Source of the DNA: Hartmannibacter diazotrophicus
Lineage (GTDB): Bacteria > Pseudomonadota > Alphaproteobacteria > Rhizobiales > Pleomorphomonadaceae
Length of the DNA stretch: 64,000 nt
Reading direction: 5' to 3'
Assembly (NCBI RefSeq): GCF_900231165.1
Contig: NZ_LT960614.1
Location: 618,550 to 682,549, forward strand
A program made the translations under genes and the position numbers. The notes beneath the pieces were generated by a model. The model was not told where the DNA came from, made no database searches, and saw only the letters and a program-made list of their open reading frames with translations. Within the stretch, counting starts at the first letter, position 1. Every line of letters begins with the position of its first letter. Positions 55,009-63,062 of the stretch are shown here, one piece after another.

Positions 55009-56052
55009 ATGGCTTTCAGGCCCCTGGTCTTTTCCGGCGTTCAGCCGACCGGCAACCTGCACCTTGGCAACTATCTCGGCGCGATCACCCGCTTCGTCGA
55101 GATGCAGGACACGCACGACTGCATCTACTGCGTCGTCGACCTGCATGCGATCACGGTGTGGCAGGACCCGAAGGCGCTGAGGACCCAGATCCGTGAGGTG
55201 ACGGCGGCCTTCCTTGCGGCCGGCATCGACCCGAAGGCGCATATCGTCTTCAACCAGAGCCAGGTGTCGGCTCATGCCGAGCTTGCCTGGATCTTCAACT
55301 GCGTCGCGCGCATGGGCTGGCTCAACCGCATGACTCAGTTCAAGGAGAAGGCCGGCAAGGACCGCGAGAACGCCTCGGTCGGTCTCTTTGCCTATCCGAA
55401 CCTGATGTCGGCCGACATCCTTGCCTACCGCGCCACCCACGTGCCGGTCGGCGAGGACCAGAAGCAGCATCTGGAGCTTGCCCGCGACACGGCGGCGAAG
55501 TTCAACCATGACTTTGCCGACAGCATCGGCGAACTGGGCCTCGGCGAGGGCAATGAAGGCTTCTTTCCCCAGCCCGAGCCGCTGATTCAGGGGCCGGCGA
55601 CGCGCGTGATGAGCCTGCGCGACGGATCGAAGAAGATGTCGAAGTCGGACCCGTCCGACAATTCGCGCATCAACCTGACGGACGACGCCGATGCGATCGC
55701 CCAGAAGATCCGGCGCGCCAAGACCGACCCCGAGCCGCTTCCGTCCGAGGTCGCCGGCCTCAAGGAGCGGCCCGAGGCGGACAACCTCGTCGGCATCTAT
55801 GCGGCGCTCTCGGGCACGACCAAGGAGGCCGTGCTTGCGGACCATGGCGGCGCGCTCTTCTCCGCCTTCAAACCGGCGCTCGCCGACCTGGCGGTGGAGA
55901 AGCTCGCCCCGATCGCCGGGCGCATGCGCGAGCTGATGGCCGATCCGGCTTACGTCGACAGCGTGCTCGCCGATGGCGCCGCCCGCGCCCGCGCGATCGC
56001 GATGCCGATCCTCAATGACGTGAAGGACATTGTCGGTCTGATCCGAAGCTGA
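55009..56052 (+). CDS. trpS: Tryptophanyl-tRNA synthetase
   Basis: A 347-residue class I enzyme. The HIGH motif is HLGNY at residue 18 (after GVQPTGN) and the KMSKS motif is KKMSKSD near 208. ATG 55009 is chosen because GAGAGG lies 7 bases upstream and the family starts there; an upstream in-frame ATG at 54994 is weaker. Ends in a very strong bidirectional terminator. Confidence 0.97.
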   Translation: MAFRPLVFSGVQPTGNLHLGNYLGAITRFVEMQDTHDCIYCVVDLHAITVWQDPKALRTQIREVTAAFLAAGIDPKAHIVFNQSQVSAHAELAWIFNCVARMGWLNRMTQFKEKAGKDRENASVGLFAYPNLMSADILAYRATHVPVGEDQKQHLELARDTAAKFNHDFADSIGELGLGEGNEGFFPQPEPLIQGPATRVMSLRDGSKKMSKSDPSDNSRINLTDDADAIAQKIRRAKTDPEPLPSEVAGLKERPEADNLVGIYAALSGTTKEAVLADHGGALFSAFKPALADLAVEKLAPIAGRMRELMADPAYVDSVLADGAARARAIAMPILNDVKDIVGLIRS

Positions 56053-56068
56053 TCCAAACCCTGTTCAG

Positions 56069-56115
56069 GACAAAAAAGTGGGCGCGGCCAAAATGGTCGC
56101 GCCCACTTTTTTGTC
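56069..56115. terminator. Strong bidirectional terminator after trpS
   Basis: A nearly perfect 22-bp hairpin whose arms carry GTGGGCGCG and CGCGCCCAC. A-runs and T-runs flank it on both strands (CAAAAAAG / CTTTTTTG), so it stops transcription from trpS and from the convergent nitroreductase gene. Confidence 0.93.
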
Positions 56116-56165
56116 TGTAGGGAGGACAGGCAAAACCGGTCAGGCCGCCGCGAGGCGGCACGCCG

Positions 56166-56780
56166 TCAGAGAAACTGGGTGAACTCGGAAAGCTCCAGGC
56201 GCGGGTTGCGCGGGAACAGCTTCTCCGCATCGCCGTAGCCGAGGTTGATCAAGAGGAAGGACTTCCAGGTCGTTCCCTCGAAGAAGGCCGCGTCGACGGC
56301 GGCCGCATCGAAGCCGCCCATCGGGCCGGTGTCGAGGCCGAGCGCGCGAGCGGCGAGGATCAGGTAACCGGCCTGCAGCGTCGCGGACTGGAGGGCGGTC
56401 TTCGTGATCACCTCCTCCGGCGCACCGACGAAATTCGACTTCATGTCGGCATGGGGAAAGGTCTTCGGCAGATGGTCGTAGAAGGCCGTGTCATAGGCGG
56501 CGATCACCGTCACCGGCGCGCTCATCGTCTTGTCGACGTTGCCCGGCGAGAGCGTCGGCTTCAGCTTTTCCTTGGCCGCGCGCGACTGGACGAAGGCGAA
56601 GCGGGCAGGAAGGGCGTTGATCGCGGTCGGGCCGAACTCGGCGATCTCTGCAAGCTCCTTCAGGAGGCTTTCCGGCACCGGCTTGTCGAGCCAGGCGTTG
56701 TGCGTGCGGGCTTCGCGGAAGAGGACGTCGAGGGCGGTGGCATCGAGTGCGCCGCGGGTCTTGGGGAGGGCTGCATCCAT
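56166..56780 (-). CDS. RutE/HadB-like nitroreductase
   Basis: A 204-residue FMN-dependent reductase. Family landmarks are [16 protein letters not shown] near the start, [16 protein letters not shown] near 48-64, and [17 protein letters not shown] near 147-163. RutE acts on malonic semialdehyde in pyrimidine breakdown, but the other rut genes are absent here, so the substrate is open. Upstream on the minus strand is a leader with a 10-bp hairpin. Confidence 0.9.
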   Translation of the reverse strand: MDAALPKTRGALDATALDVLFREARTHNAWLDKPVPESLLKELAEIAEFGPTAINALPARFAFVQSRAAKEKLKPTLSPGNVDKTMSAPVTVIAAYDTAFYDHLPKTFPHADMKSNFVGAPEEVITKTALQSATLQAGYLILAARALGLDTGPMGGFDAAAVDAAFFEGTTWKSFLLINLGYGDAEKLFPRNPRLELSEFTQFL

Positions 56781-56802
56781 GGCCGATATCTCCGGATACG
56801 AG

Positions 56803-56832
56803 GGAAAGGGCCACGGGAGGTCGGCCCTTTCC
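56803..56832 (-). promoter_or_regulatory. Hairpin in the leader of the nitroreductase gene
   Basis: GGAAAGGGCC (56803-56812) pairs with GGCCCTTTCC (56823-56832), 10-bp stem and 10-base loop, 23 bases upstream of the start codon. In minus orientation the stem ends in CCCTTTCCC without a T run. Possible attenuator or remnant. Confidence 0.45.
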
Positions 56833-56877
56833 GCCTACTTAGGAGCGCACATGTCGCAATGCAGCGTCGGAAAAAGG

Positions 56878-56912
56878 AAAAGGACTGTCCATCAATGATG
56901 AACAGTCCTTTT
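56878..56912 (-). terminator. Terminator after the NifU-like gene
   Basis: AAAAGGACTGT pairs with ACAGTCCTTTT (11 bp) over a 13-base loop, with T/A runs at the ends on both strands. It lies 42 bases after the NifU-like stop. Confidence 0.85.
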
Positions 56913-56953
56913 GAATTCGTTTCAGGGCAGAAACAAGATCGCTGCAAGGCCGG

Positions 56954-57514
56954 TCAGGCGACGGCGCGAACCTCCTGCACGTCGGGCAGGAAATGCTTCA
57001 GGAGGTTCTGGATGCCGTGGCGCAGCGTCGCGGTCGACGACGGGCAACCGGCGCAGGCGCCGCGCATGTTGAGATAGACGACGCCGTCCTTGAACTTGCG
57101 GAAGGTGATGTCGCCGCCATCCTGGGCGACGGCCGGGCGCACGCGCGTCTCCAGCAGTTCCTTGATCGTGGCGACCGTCTCGGCGTCGGCCTCGTCGAAC
57201 TCCTCCTCGCCGGCGGCGGCCGGTTCGTCGGACAGCATCACCGGCATCCCGGAGACGAAATGCTCCATGATCGCGCCGAGGATCGCCGGCTTGACATGCG
57301 GCCAGTTCGTCTCTTCCGTCTTGGTGACGGTCACGAAGTCGTAGCCGAAAAAGACGCCCTCGACGCCGGGCACCGCGAAGATCGCCTGGGCGAGCGGCGA
57401 GCGCTCGGCGTCCTCCTCGCTGGTGAACTCCAGCGGACCGTCGGCCCACACCACCTTGCCGGGCAGGAACTTCAGGGTCGCGGGGTTCGGTGTCGCTTCA
57501 GTCTGAATGAACAT
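56954..57514 (-). CDS. NifU/Nfu-type iron-sulfur cluster scaffold
   Basis: A 186-residue protein with an N-terminal Nfu_N domain (MFIQTEATPNPATLKFLPG) and a C-terminal NifU-like domain. The essential CxxC is C154-AG-C157 (ACAGCPSS). Nfu proteins carry 4Fe-4S clusters from the assembly machinery to target enzymes. Length and layout match the alphaproteobacterial/mitochondrial NFU1 group. Monocistronic, with its own terminator. Confidence 0.95.
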   Translation of the reverse strand: MFIQTEATPNPATLKFLPGKVVWADGPLEFTSEEDAERSPLAQAIFAVPGVEGVFFGYDFVTVTKTEETNWPHVKPAILGAIMEHFVSGMPVMLSDEPAAAGEEEFDEADAETVATIKELLETRVRPAVAQDGGDITFRKFKDGVVYLNMRGACAGCPSSTATLRHGIQNLLKHFLPDVQEVRAVA

Positions 57515-57793
57515 GGCTATATCGGCGGTTCTCTCAAACCACCGCTCCTTGGAACGCCTTTAATCTATAAATGGCCTCTCGGAGGCCAAGGTCAAGCGGC
57601 AATCGCGTTCTTTGCACGGCTTGGATGGGCGTTCGGTGACCCGAAGGGCAGTCAGGTATCGAAAGGACGAATGGACAAGGTGGGGCTTCACTGCGGCATC
57701 TTGATTGGTATTTTAGATTAGTCCGGTTTGGCGTCGTGTCTATTGTTTCTCCGTCTGATCGAGCGTTGCGGATTCAGCAAGAGGATTATTTGG

Positions 57794-58327
57794 ATGCGCT
57801 ATGGCCCGCTCGAATTCGCCTTTGCAGAGCCCTTGGCAAATGCTCTCGATGCCAATTCCATCTTCCGTTCATGGATCTTGGAAAGAACTAAATTCCATCC
57901 ATATGCCGGAAATGCATCTTTGCTTCGGGAAGAAATGTGGGCCCAGCGCAGTCGCAGCGCTGCAACGTTGTGGCGATCTTACTTCACAGAAAAATGCCGC
58001 TGCCAAGGATGTAGAGGCCAAGAGACCGACATTTTAGCGGTTTTTTCCACTTCGACGCATTTCCGGTTCGCTCTGCACTTCGAAGTTAAACAGCCCACTG
58101 ACAAATTCTCGAGCAAGAGAGATCAGGCGACAAACTATGCACTTCGAGCGAAATGCTGGGTGAAAGACCCCCCGAAATCCGTTTTGCCTCACGCCGACGC
58201 ATCAACTGTCTTGTTATGCAGCAGATCGAGGCTTGCAGATTTCGCTGAGCAACTGCCCAAATTTGGCAGCATCATAACTTTCGAGGAAGTAACAAGTGCC
58301 TTTCCGAAGGTTCGCTTTCCCTCTTAG
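57794..58327 (+). CDS. Orphan PD-(D/E)XK nuclease-like protein
   Basis: A 177-residue protein I do not recognise by family. It has the layout of a PD-(D/E)XK nuclease core: acidic residues in LREEMW (E46/E47), then D79 in ETDILAVF, a strand, and E97-V-K99 in HFEVKQ, followed by Q112 and a Tyr-containing helix. Just before the core lies C68-x-C70-x2-C73. ATG 57794 has GAGG nine bases upstream; the 22 codons before it are weaker. The gene is clearly A/T-richer than its neighbours and stands alone between the NifU-like and YidB genes, suggesting acquisition by transfer. Could be a degenerate restriction enzyme or a defence or repair nuclease. Confidence 0.6.
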   Translation: MRYGPLEFAFAEPLANALDANSIFRSWILERTKFHPYAGNASLLREEMWAQRSRSAATLWRSYFTEKCRCQGCRGQETDILAVFSTSTHFRFALHFEVKQPTDKFSSKRDQATNYALRAKCWVKDPPKSVLPHADASTVLLCSRSRLADFAEQLPKFGSIITFEEVTSAFPKVRFPS

Positions 58328-58373
58328 AGTCCTGGAGTGTCGGCATTTTCGACGAAATATTCGCGCCGATCCC

Positions 58374-58721
58374 TCAAGTCCGCAAAACCCCGTCCGGGCT
58401 CGCCTCGTCGATGGCCTTCGGCAGATGCTCGGCGAGAAGCTGCGGCAACTGGCTGAGATCGACGCCGAAGGCGCCGGCCAGCCCCTTGAGCTGGTCCGAG
58501 GAGAGGGCCGCCTGGATCTGGTCGGCGCTCACCGGCATGTTGCCGCCCGTGCCGATCCACGAGGCGACCTGTTCGCCCAGCCCGGCCTGGTTGAGCTGCG
58601 CGATGATGCCATTGAGCCCGCCGGAATTTTGCAGGACCTGTTCGGCGATCGACACAAGGTTGACCGGCTTTCCGCTGAGGGCATCGCTGACGATGCTGCC
58701 CAATCCATCCAACAGACCCAT
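58374..58721 (-). CDS. YidB family protein (DUF937)
   Basis: A 115-residue small protein. The family opening MGLLDGLGSIVSDAL and a helical repeat core follow (GGLNGIIAQLNQAGLGEQVASWI, split by glycines), with a C-terminal LSQLPQLLAEHLPKAID. YidB is of unknown function; it may be soluble and polymer-forming. Convergent with the orphan nuclease-like gene. Confidence 0.85.
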   Translation of the reverse strand: MGLLDGLGSIVSDALSGKPVNLVSIAEQVLQNSGGLNGIIAQLNQAGLGEQVASWIGTGGNMPVSADQIQAALSSDQLKGLAGAFGVDLSQLPQLLAEHLPKAIDEASPDGVLRT

Positions 58722-58867
58722 GGCCGCCTCCCGGCTGTAGACAGTATGAAAGAATTCTTAACACCGCGGGCGCCGGTTGTCACCGGCGGCGACCTTCACG
58801 CATCGTTTGCATGGCCTCGGCGGCATGGTTCGCCCCGTCCGCCGCCCGGCGACGTGCTCGTCATGTG

Positions 58868-59980
58868 TCAGCGGTGGGGATCCATAACCGTCCTGCCCAG
58901 TTCCTCGATATAGGCCATTCGCTGGCCCGCAGGCACGGGGACGGGGAAGTCGTCGAAATTGTCCCAGATCTTTCTCAAGCCGTGACCCGGCTGGAAAAGC
59001 CGGCCCAGATCATTCGCCCCGAGCTGATTGTCGATCGAGTGAACCGCCTGATTGGCAAAGGACCAGTTGGAGAGGAAATGGGCCCGGGTCGGAACCGTTG
59101 GCCTGCCGCCCCACTGGAACTCGACGAAGCCGAGTCCGAAGGGGACCCTTGGCGTCTGTCCGCCCTTTCGGAAATACTGAAACAGTTCCTGCGCTTCGAG
59201 GTCGGTATCGCGCGATTGCTGGCGCGGATCGAAGATGTTGGCGCCGTAAACGAATTTGCCCTCAAAGACGATCGTTCCGCCCCATTCGGAGATCGCCCGC
59301 CGAATGATGGCTGAAATCTCCTGCGTCGGCGTCCGCCCGTAGCGGGCAAGGGAATTGGGCCAGTGGCCCCAGCTCTCTCCCGGAAAGGTCTGCTCCCACA
59401 TCGACTGGCCGGATGTGTTGGCGTCGAAGGCCGGCGAATAGCCCATGGCGTAGTGCACGAACTCGGCGATGATCGGGATGCGGGTGGTGTGCAACTCGTT
59501 GCCGACGCCGAAATAGGCGTCCATCATCTGATGGCCGCGACGAATATATTCGCCGATGCGTGGACCGGGATCGTAGAGGTTCAGCTTTCTCGTCAGTTCC
59601 TTGATCTTTTCCGGTTCCGTCGGTTGCAGGCGGGGGTTCCCCGCCATGTCGGGTTTCCCGAGCAGCCGCTTGGACTGGACCTTGTAGAACCAGTTGCTGA
59701 GCACGTGGACGGCGGGATTGCCGCCGCCGCCATATTGAACGGCCTTCAGCCCGGCGGTTCCGTAGATGAAGGTGGCCTCCTTGAAGGCCTGCTGCAATTC
59801 GGCGAGCCGTCCGGGATTCGAATGCGCATTGTAGCTTGCCGACAGGGTCGTGATCCTGTCCCTGAGGCCCTGGCTCATCGCGTGCTTCTGGGTCGGCAGG
59901 GTGTTGCTCGTGCCCTGGATCTTGGCCTTTGCGGCGATCCAGCGTCGTTCGAAGCTGAGTGCCTGTTCCTGATCGGTCAC
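58868..59980 (-). CDS. Unrecognised 370-residue protein
   Basis: No family recognised. There is no signal peptide or transmembrane helix. The N-terminal 70 residues are charged and helical (FERRWIAAKAKI). The middle (about 110-200) has RLQPTEPEKIKELTRKLNLYDP and MMDAYFGVGNELHTTRIP; the C-terminus is rich in aromatic residues and prolines (FPVPVPAGQRMAYIEELGRT). Codon use looks like the host, so it is a genuine gene. Upstream is about 270 bases of non-coding DNA, downstream the YidB gene. It may be an effector or structural protein, but nothing seen decides. Confidence 0.65.
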   Translation of the reverse strand: MTDQEQALSFERRWIAAKAKIQGTSNTLPTQKHAMSQGLRDRITTLSASYNAHSNPGRLAELQQAFKEATFIYGTAGLKAVQYGGGGNPAVHVLSNWFYKVQSKRLLGKPDMAGNPRLQPTEPEKIKELTRKLNLYDPGPRIGEYIRRGHQMMDAYFGVGNELHTTRIPIIAEFVHYAMGYSPAFDANTSGQSMWEQTFPGESWGHWPNSLARYGRTPTQEISAIIRRAISEWGGTIVFEGKFVYGANIFDPRQQSRDTDLEAQELFQYFRKGGQTPRVPFGLGFVEFQWGGRPTVPTRAHFLSNWSFANQAVHSIDNQLGANDLGRLFQPGHGLRKIWDNFDDFPVPVPAGQRMAYIEELGRTVMDPHR

Positions 59981-60247
59981 TGGCGGCTCCCGGCAATGCT
60001 TGGATTTGATTTCGCGCCCAATGGCTTACACGGGCGGCGGCGCGACCCGAGGACTGTCGGGATCAGGATAACGGGACCATGCTCTCAAGGCCTTGGCAAG
60101 GCTGGATTGCGAAAATGAGCTACGGCGCGGTCAGCGGTTGCGGACAGGGTAATCGAAGTCCAAAAATCGCCGATGAAGCCTCATCGACCATCGCGGCATG
60201 ACGGATTGGCCAGCGATGGTCCGGCACGGCAAACCTTGATCGCGGCG

Positions 60248-60757
60248 TCACGCTACCGCCAGGATATCTTCCTTGGTCATGTTGCCTGGGATAATCGTCA
60301 CGGGAATGTGGAACGGCGTGCCGGACTTGGCCGCAAGCGACGAGATCAGCGGCCCCGGCCCCTCCGCCGATGAAGACGCGGCCGCAAGCACCAAAATGGA
60401 GATGTCGCTGTCTTCCTCGATCAGCCCGTTGATCTCTTCCCCAAGACGTCCCTCGCGGATGATGCACTCCGGATCGACGCCAAGTTCGGACCGGGCCATC
60501 TCCGCATAATGGCTGAGTGTCGCCTCGGCCTCCTCGCGCGCTTCGGCGCGCATGATTTCCTCAACGCCCAGCCAGTGCTGGAATTCCCCCGGCTGGATGA
60601 CGAAGAGCAGAACGAGCCCGCCGATGCGCGACCGCGCCGTCCGGGCCGCGGCATAGATAACCGCGTGCTCGCACTCCGGGGTGCCGTCGATGACCGCGAG
60701 GAATTTGCGTTTGTGCCCTTCTTCGCGGGCGAGGCGGCGCGTGATCATGGCGCGCAT
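60248..60757 (-). CDS. Universal stress protein (UspA family)
   Basis: A 169-residue single-domain Usp. The Rossmann-like core starts KRKFLAVIDGTPECEHAVIYA, and the C-terminal ISILVLAAASSSAEGPGPLISSL followed by FHIPVTIIPGNM is typical, though the ATP-loop GxxG-9-G-S/T is partly altered. Usp proteins respond to starvation and stress. Two close in-frame starts exist (60757 and 60748). Divergent from the response-regulator gene by about 200 bases. Confidence 0.88.
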   Translation of the reverse strand: MRAMITRRLAREEGHKRKFLAVIDGTPECEHAVIYAAARTARSRIGGLVLLFVIQPGEFQHWLGVEEIMRAEAREEAEATLSHYAEMARSELGVDPECIIREGRLGEEINGLIEEDSDISILVLAAASSSAEGPGPLISSLAAKSGTPFHIPVTIIPGNMTKEDILAVA

Positions 60758-60960
60758 GCTGCCATCGCCTCGCCGTGACGGCAAGCCGGCTCTCCACGTA
60801 TTTGCCCCATTCGACGAAAGCCCCATTGCATCGGGCCGGTGCTGGCCCATAATCCGGCTATTAAGGAGGGGGCCTTGCGCAAGGCCGGAAGACAAGCCTC
60901 CGTTGAAGGGGCGGGCGTGCAGGGCGCGGACCGAAAAACCCCGAGGGGAGATGAGGCGTC

Positions 60961-61620
60961 ATGACCGCATTTCTGATCGTCGACGATCATCCGCTGTTCC
61001 GCGAGGCGCTGCAGAGCGCCATTCATCGCGACTATCCGGATGCCGTGATCGAGGAGGCCGGGTCGATCGATCTGGCTCACGAAAAGCTCGCCTCGGGCCT
61101 CGATGTGGATCTGGCGCTTGTCGATCTCTCGATGCCGGATACGCAAGGCTTCGACGGGCTGCTTCGCCTGCGTACCGCCTTCCCGCGGCTGCCGCTGGCG
61201 GTCGTCTCCGCCATGGAGGACCCGCGCATCGTTCGCGAGGCGCTGACCTATGGCATCGCGGGGTTCATTCCGAAGTCGTCCCGGCGCGAGGAACTCGGCA
61301 AGGCAATCGGCGACATCATGGCCGGTCTCGTCTATGTGCCGGAGGGGATCGAGGCGGCCGAGCCGGCCGATCAGACCCGCACCGATCTCGTCACCAAGCT
61401 GAAGACGCTGACGCCGCAGCAGATGCGCGTCCTGCAGATGCTGCGCCAGGGGCTCCTCAACAAGCAGATCGCCTACGAGCTTGGCGTCGGCGAGACGACC
61501 GTGAAGGCGCACGTTTCGGAAATCCTGCGCAAGCTTGGCGTCTACAGCCGCACCCAGGCGGTCATCGAGGCCGGGCGGATCGACTTTTCCGAGGTGCTGG
61601 GCGAGGACGCCAAGGCCTGA
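60961..61620 (+). CDS. LuxR/NarL-family response regulator
   Basis: A 219-residue two-component regulator. The receiver domain has D8/D9 and the phosphoacceptor D55 in LVDLSMPD, with a conserved lysine in FIPKSSRREEL near 104. The C-terminal helix-turn-helix (about 150-210) contains GLLNKQIAYELGVGETTVKAHV. It resembles AgmR/ErbR-type regulators. It is convergent with a hybrid histidine kinase 14 bases away, its likely partner. A strong GAGGGGAGATGAGG leader precedes the ATG. Confidence 0.92.
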   Translation: MTAFLIVDDHPLFREALQSAIHRDYPDAVIEEAGSIDLAHEKLASGLDVDLALVDLSMPDTQGFDGLLRLRTAFPRLPLAVVSAMEDPRIVREALTYGIAGFIPKSSRREELGKAIGDIMAGLVYVPEGIEAAEPADQTRTDLVTKLKTLTPQQMRVLQMLRQGLLNKQIAYELGVGETTVKAHVSEILRKLGVYSRTQAVIEAGRIDFSEVLGEDAKA

Positions 61621-61634
61621 GGGCCTCTCCCTTC

Positions 61635-63059
61635 TCAGGCGAGCATATGCGCCAGCAAGGCCCGAAGCTCCGCAGGCCGGACGGGCTTGTTGAGGAGTTC
61701 CGCATCGGCGGCGCGCACCGCGTCGGCAACGTCCTGCGTATGGTCGGCGGTAATCACGACGGCCGGGATCGTGCGCCCGGCAAGCTGGCGCAGCACCGAG
61801 ATCACGTCGAGCCCCGTCCTGCCGTTGTCGAGATGAAAATCGGCCAGGATAACGTCCGGCGTGCCGCTCGCGCGCATCTGGGCGACGGCCTCGTCGGGGC
61901 TTTGCGCGGTGACGACGTTGCAGGACCAGCGGGTGAGCAGTGCGGATGAGGCGGCAATGATCGCCTCGTCGTTGTCGACGACGAGCACACGCGTCTCGTT
62001 GAGGCCCATCGTGGCGAGCCTTGGACGCTCCGGTCTGGCCAGCGTTTCCGGGTCGATCTCGACCAGCGGCAGCGTCAGCCGGAAGGTCGTTCCCTTGTCC
62101 ACCTTCGAGGCGAAGCCGATCTCGTGCCCGAGCGCGGCGCTCATGCGCCTGACGATGGCAAGCCCGAGGCCAAGGCCGGTCGGCTCGGCCCGGCCGATTC
62201 CCTCGCCGCGCCTGAATTCCTCGAAGACCGACTGGTGCTCGGCCTCCGGAATGCCGATGCCGGTGTCGGAGACCTGAATATCGACCACCCCGTCGCGCCG
62301 CGTCCTTGCCCCGAGGATGACCCCGCCGGACCGTGTGTAGCGCACCGCGTTGGAGATGAGATTCTGCAGGATGCGGCGCAGGAGCAGGGGGTCGGTGCGC
62401 ACATGCGCCTTTGTCGGGCGAACCTTGAACTTGAGTCCCTTCTGCGCGGCGATCGTCGTGAAATCGGAGGCAAGGCTTGCGAAGACGTCGCCGAGCGCGA
62501 CCGTCTTGACGTCCGGCTGCATCACGCCGGCATCGAGCTTGGAGATGTCGAGCAGCGTTTTCAGGAGTTCCTCGATCGAGGTGAGCGCCCGGTCCACCTG
62601 GCCCGCGATGGTCGTTCCCTCCGCCGTCTCCTGCATGTCCATCAGCGCCGAGGTCGAAAGCTTCGCGGCCGAAAGAGGTTGCAGCAGGTCGTGGCTCGCG
62701 GCGGCCAGGAAGCGGGTCTTGTAGAAATTCGCCTGCTCGGCCTCTTCCTTGGCGGCGCGAAGCTGCTCGTTGGTGGCTTCCAGCCGATGCAGGACGTTGG
62801 TCAGTTCCTCGGTGCGCGTCTTGACCTGCAGTTCCAGGTTGATCGCGGTCTGGAACAGGGAATAGGCGTTGCCGTGAACGTCCATGGACCGCTCGACCCG
62901 GTCCATCAGGGCGGCGTTGATCTTCTCCAGCTTGTTGATGCGCCGGATCAGGGCGGCTTCGCTGTCCTCGATCTCGGTCACCGCGCCGGACATGGCCAGA
63001 TGCGGCTGCTGGCGGGCCAGCGGCGTCAAGGGCAGTGGAGGGGCATCCTTCTGCGTCAA
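61635..63059 (-). CDS. Hybrid sensor histidine kinase with coiled-coil sensor region (NahK-like)
   Basis: A 474-residue soluble kinase. Residues 30-115 are coiled coil without a PAS domain. The H-box is ASHDLLQPLSAAKL with H123, followed by N-box NLISNAVRYT (near 233), G1 DTGIGIP and G2 GLGLGLAI. A C-terminal receiver domain (about 357-474) has D407 in ILADFHLD. The layout and H-box match the NahK group that pairs with FIST/NosP proteins. Three bases after the FIST gene stop, so the two are an operon. Confidence 0.92.
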   Translation of the reverse strand: MTQKDAPPLPLTPLARQQPHLAMSGAVTEIEDSEAALIRRINKLEKINAALMDRVERSMDVHGNAYSLFQTAINLELQVKTRTEELTNVLHRLEATNEQLRAAKEEAEQANFYKTRFLAAASHDLLQPLSAAKLSTSALMDMQETAEGTTIAGQVDRALTSIEELLKTLLDISKLDAGVMQPDVKTVALGDVFASLASDFTTIAAQKGLKFKVRPTKAHVRTDPLLLRRILQNLISNAVRYTRSGGVILGARTRRDGVVDIQVSDTGIGIPEAEHQSVFEEFRRGEGIGRAEPTGLGLGLAIVRRMSAALGHEIGFASKVDKGTTFRLTLPLVEIDPETLARPERPRLATMGLNETRVLVVDNDEAIIAASSALLTRWSCNVVTAQSPDEAVAQMRASGTPDVILADFHLDNGRTGLDVISVLRQLAGRTIPAVVITADHTQDVADAVRAADAELLNKPVRPAELRALLAHMLA

Positions 63060-63062
63060 TTG

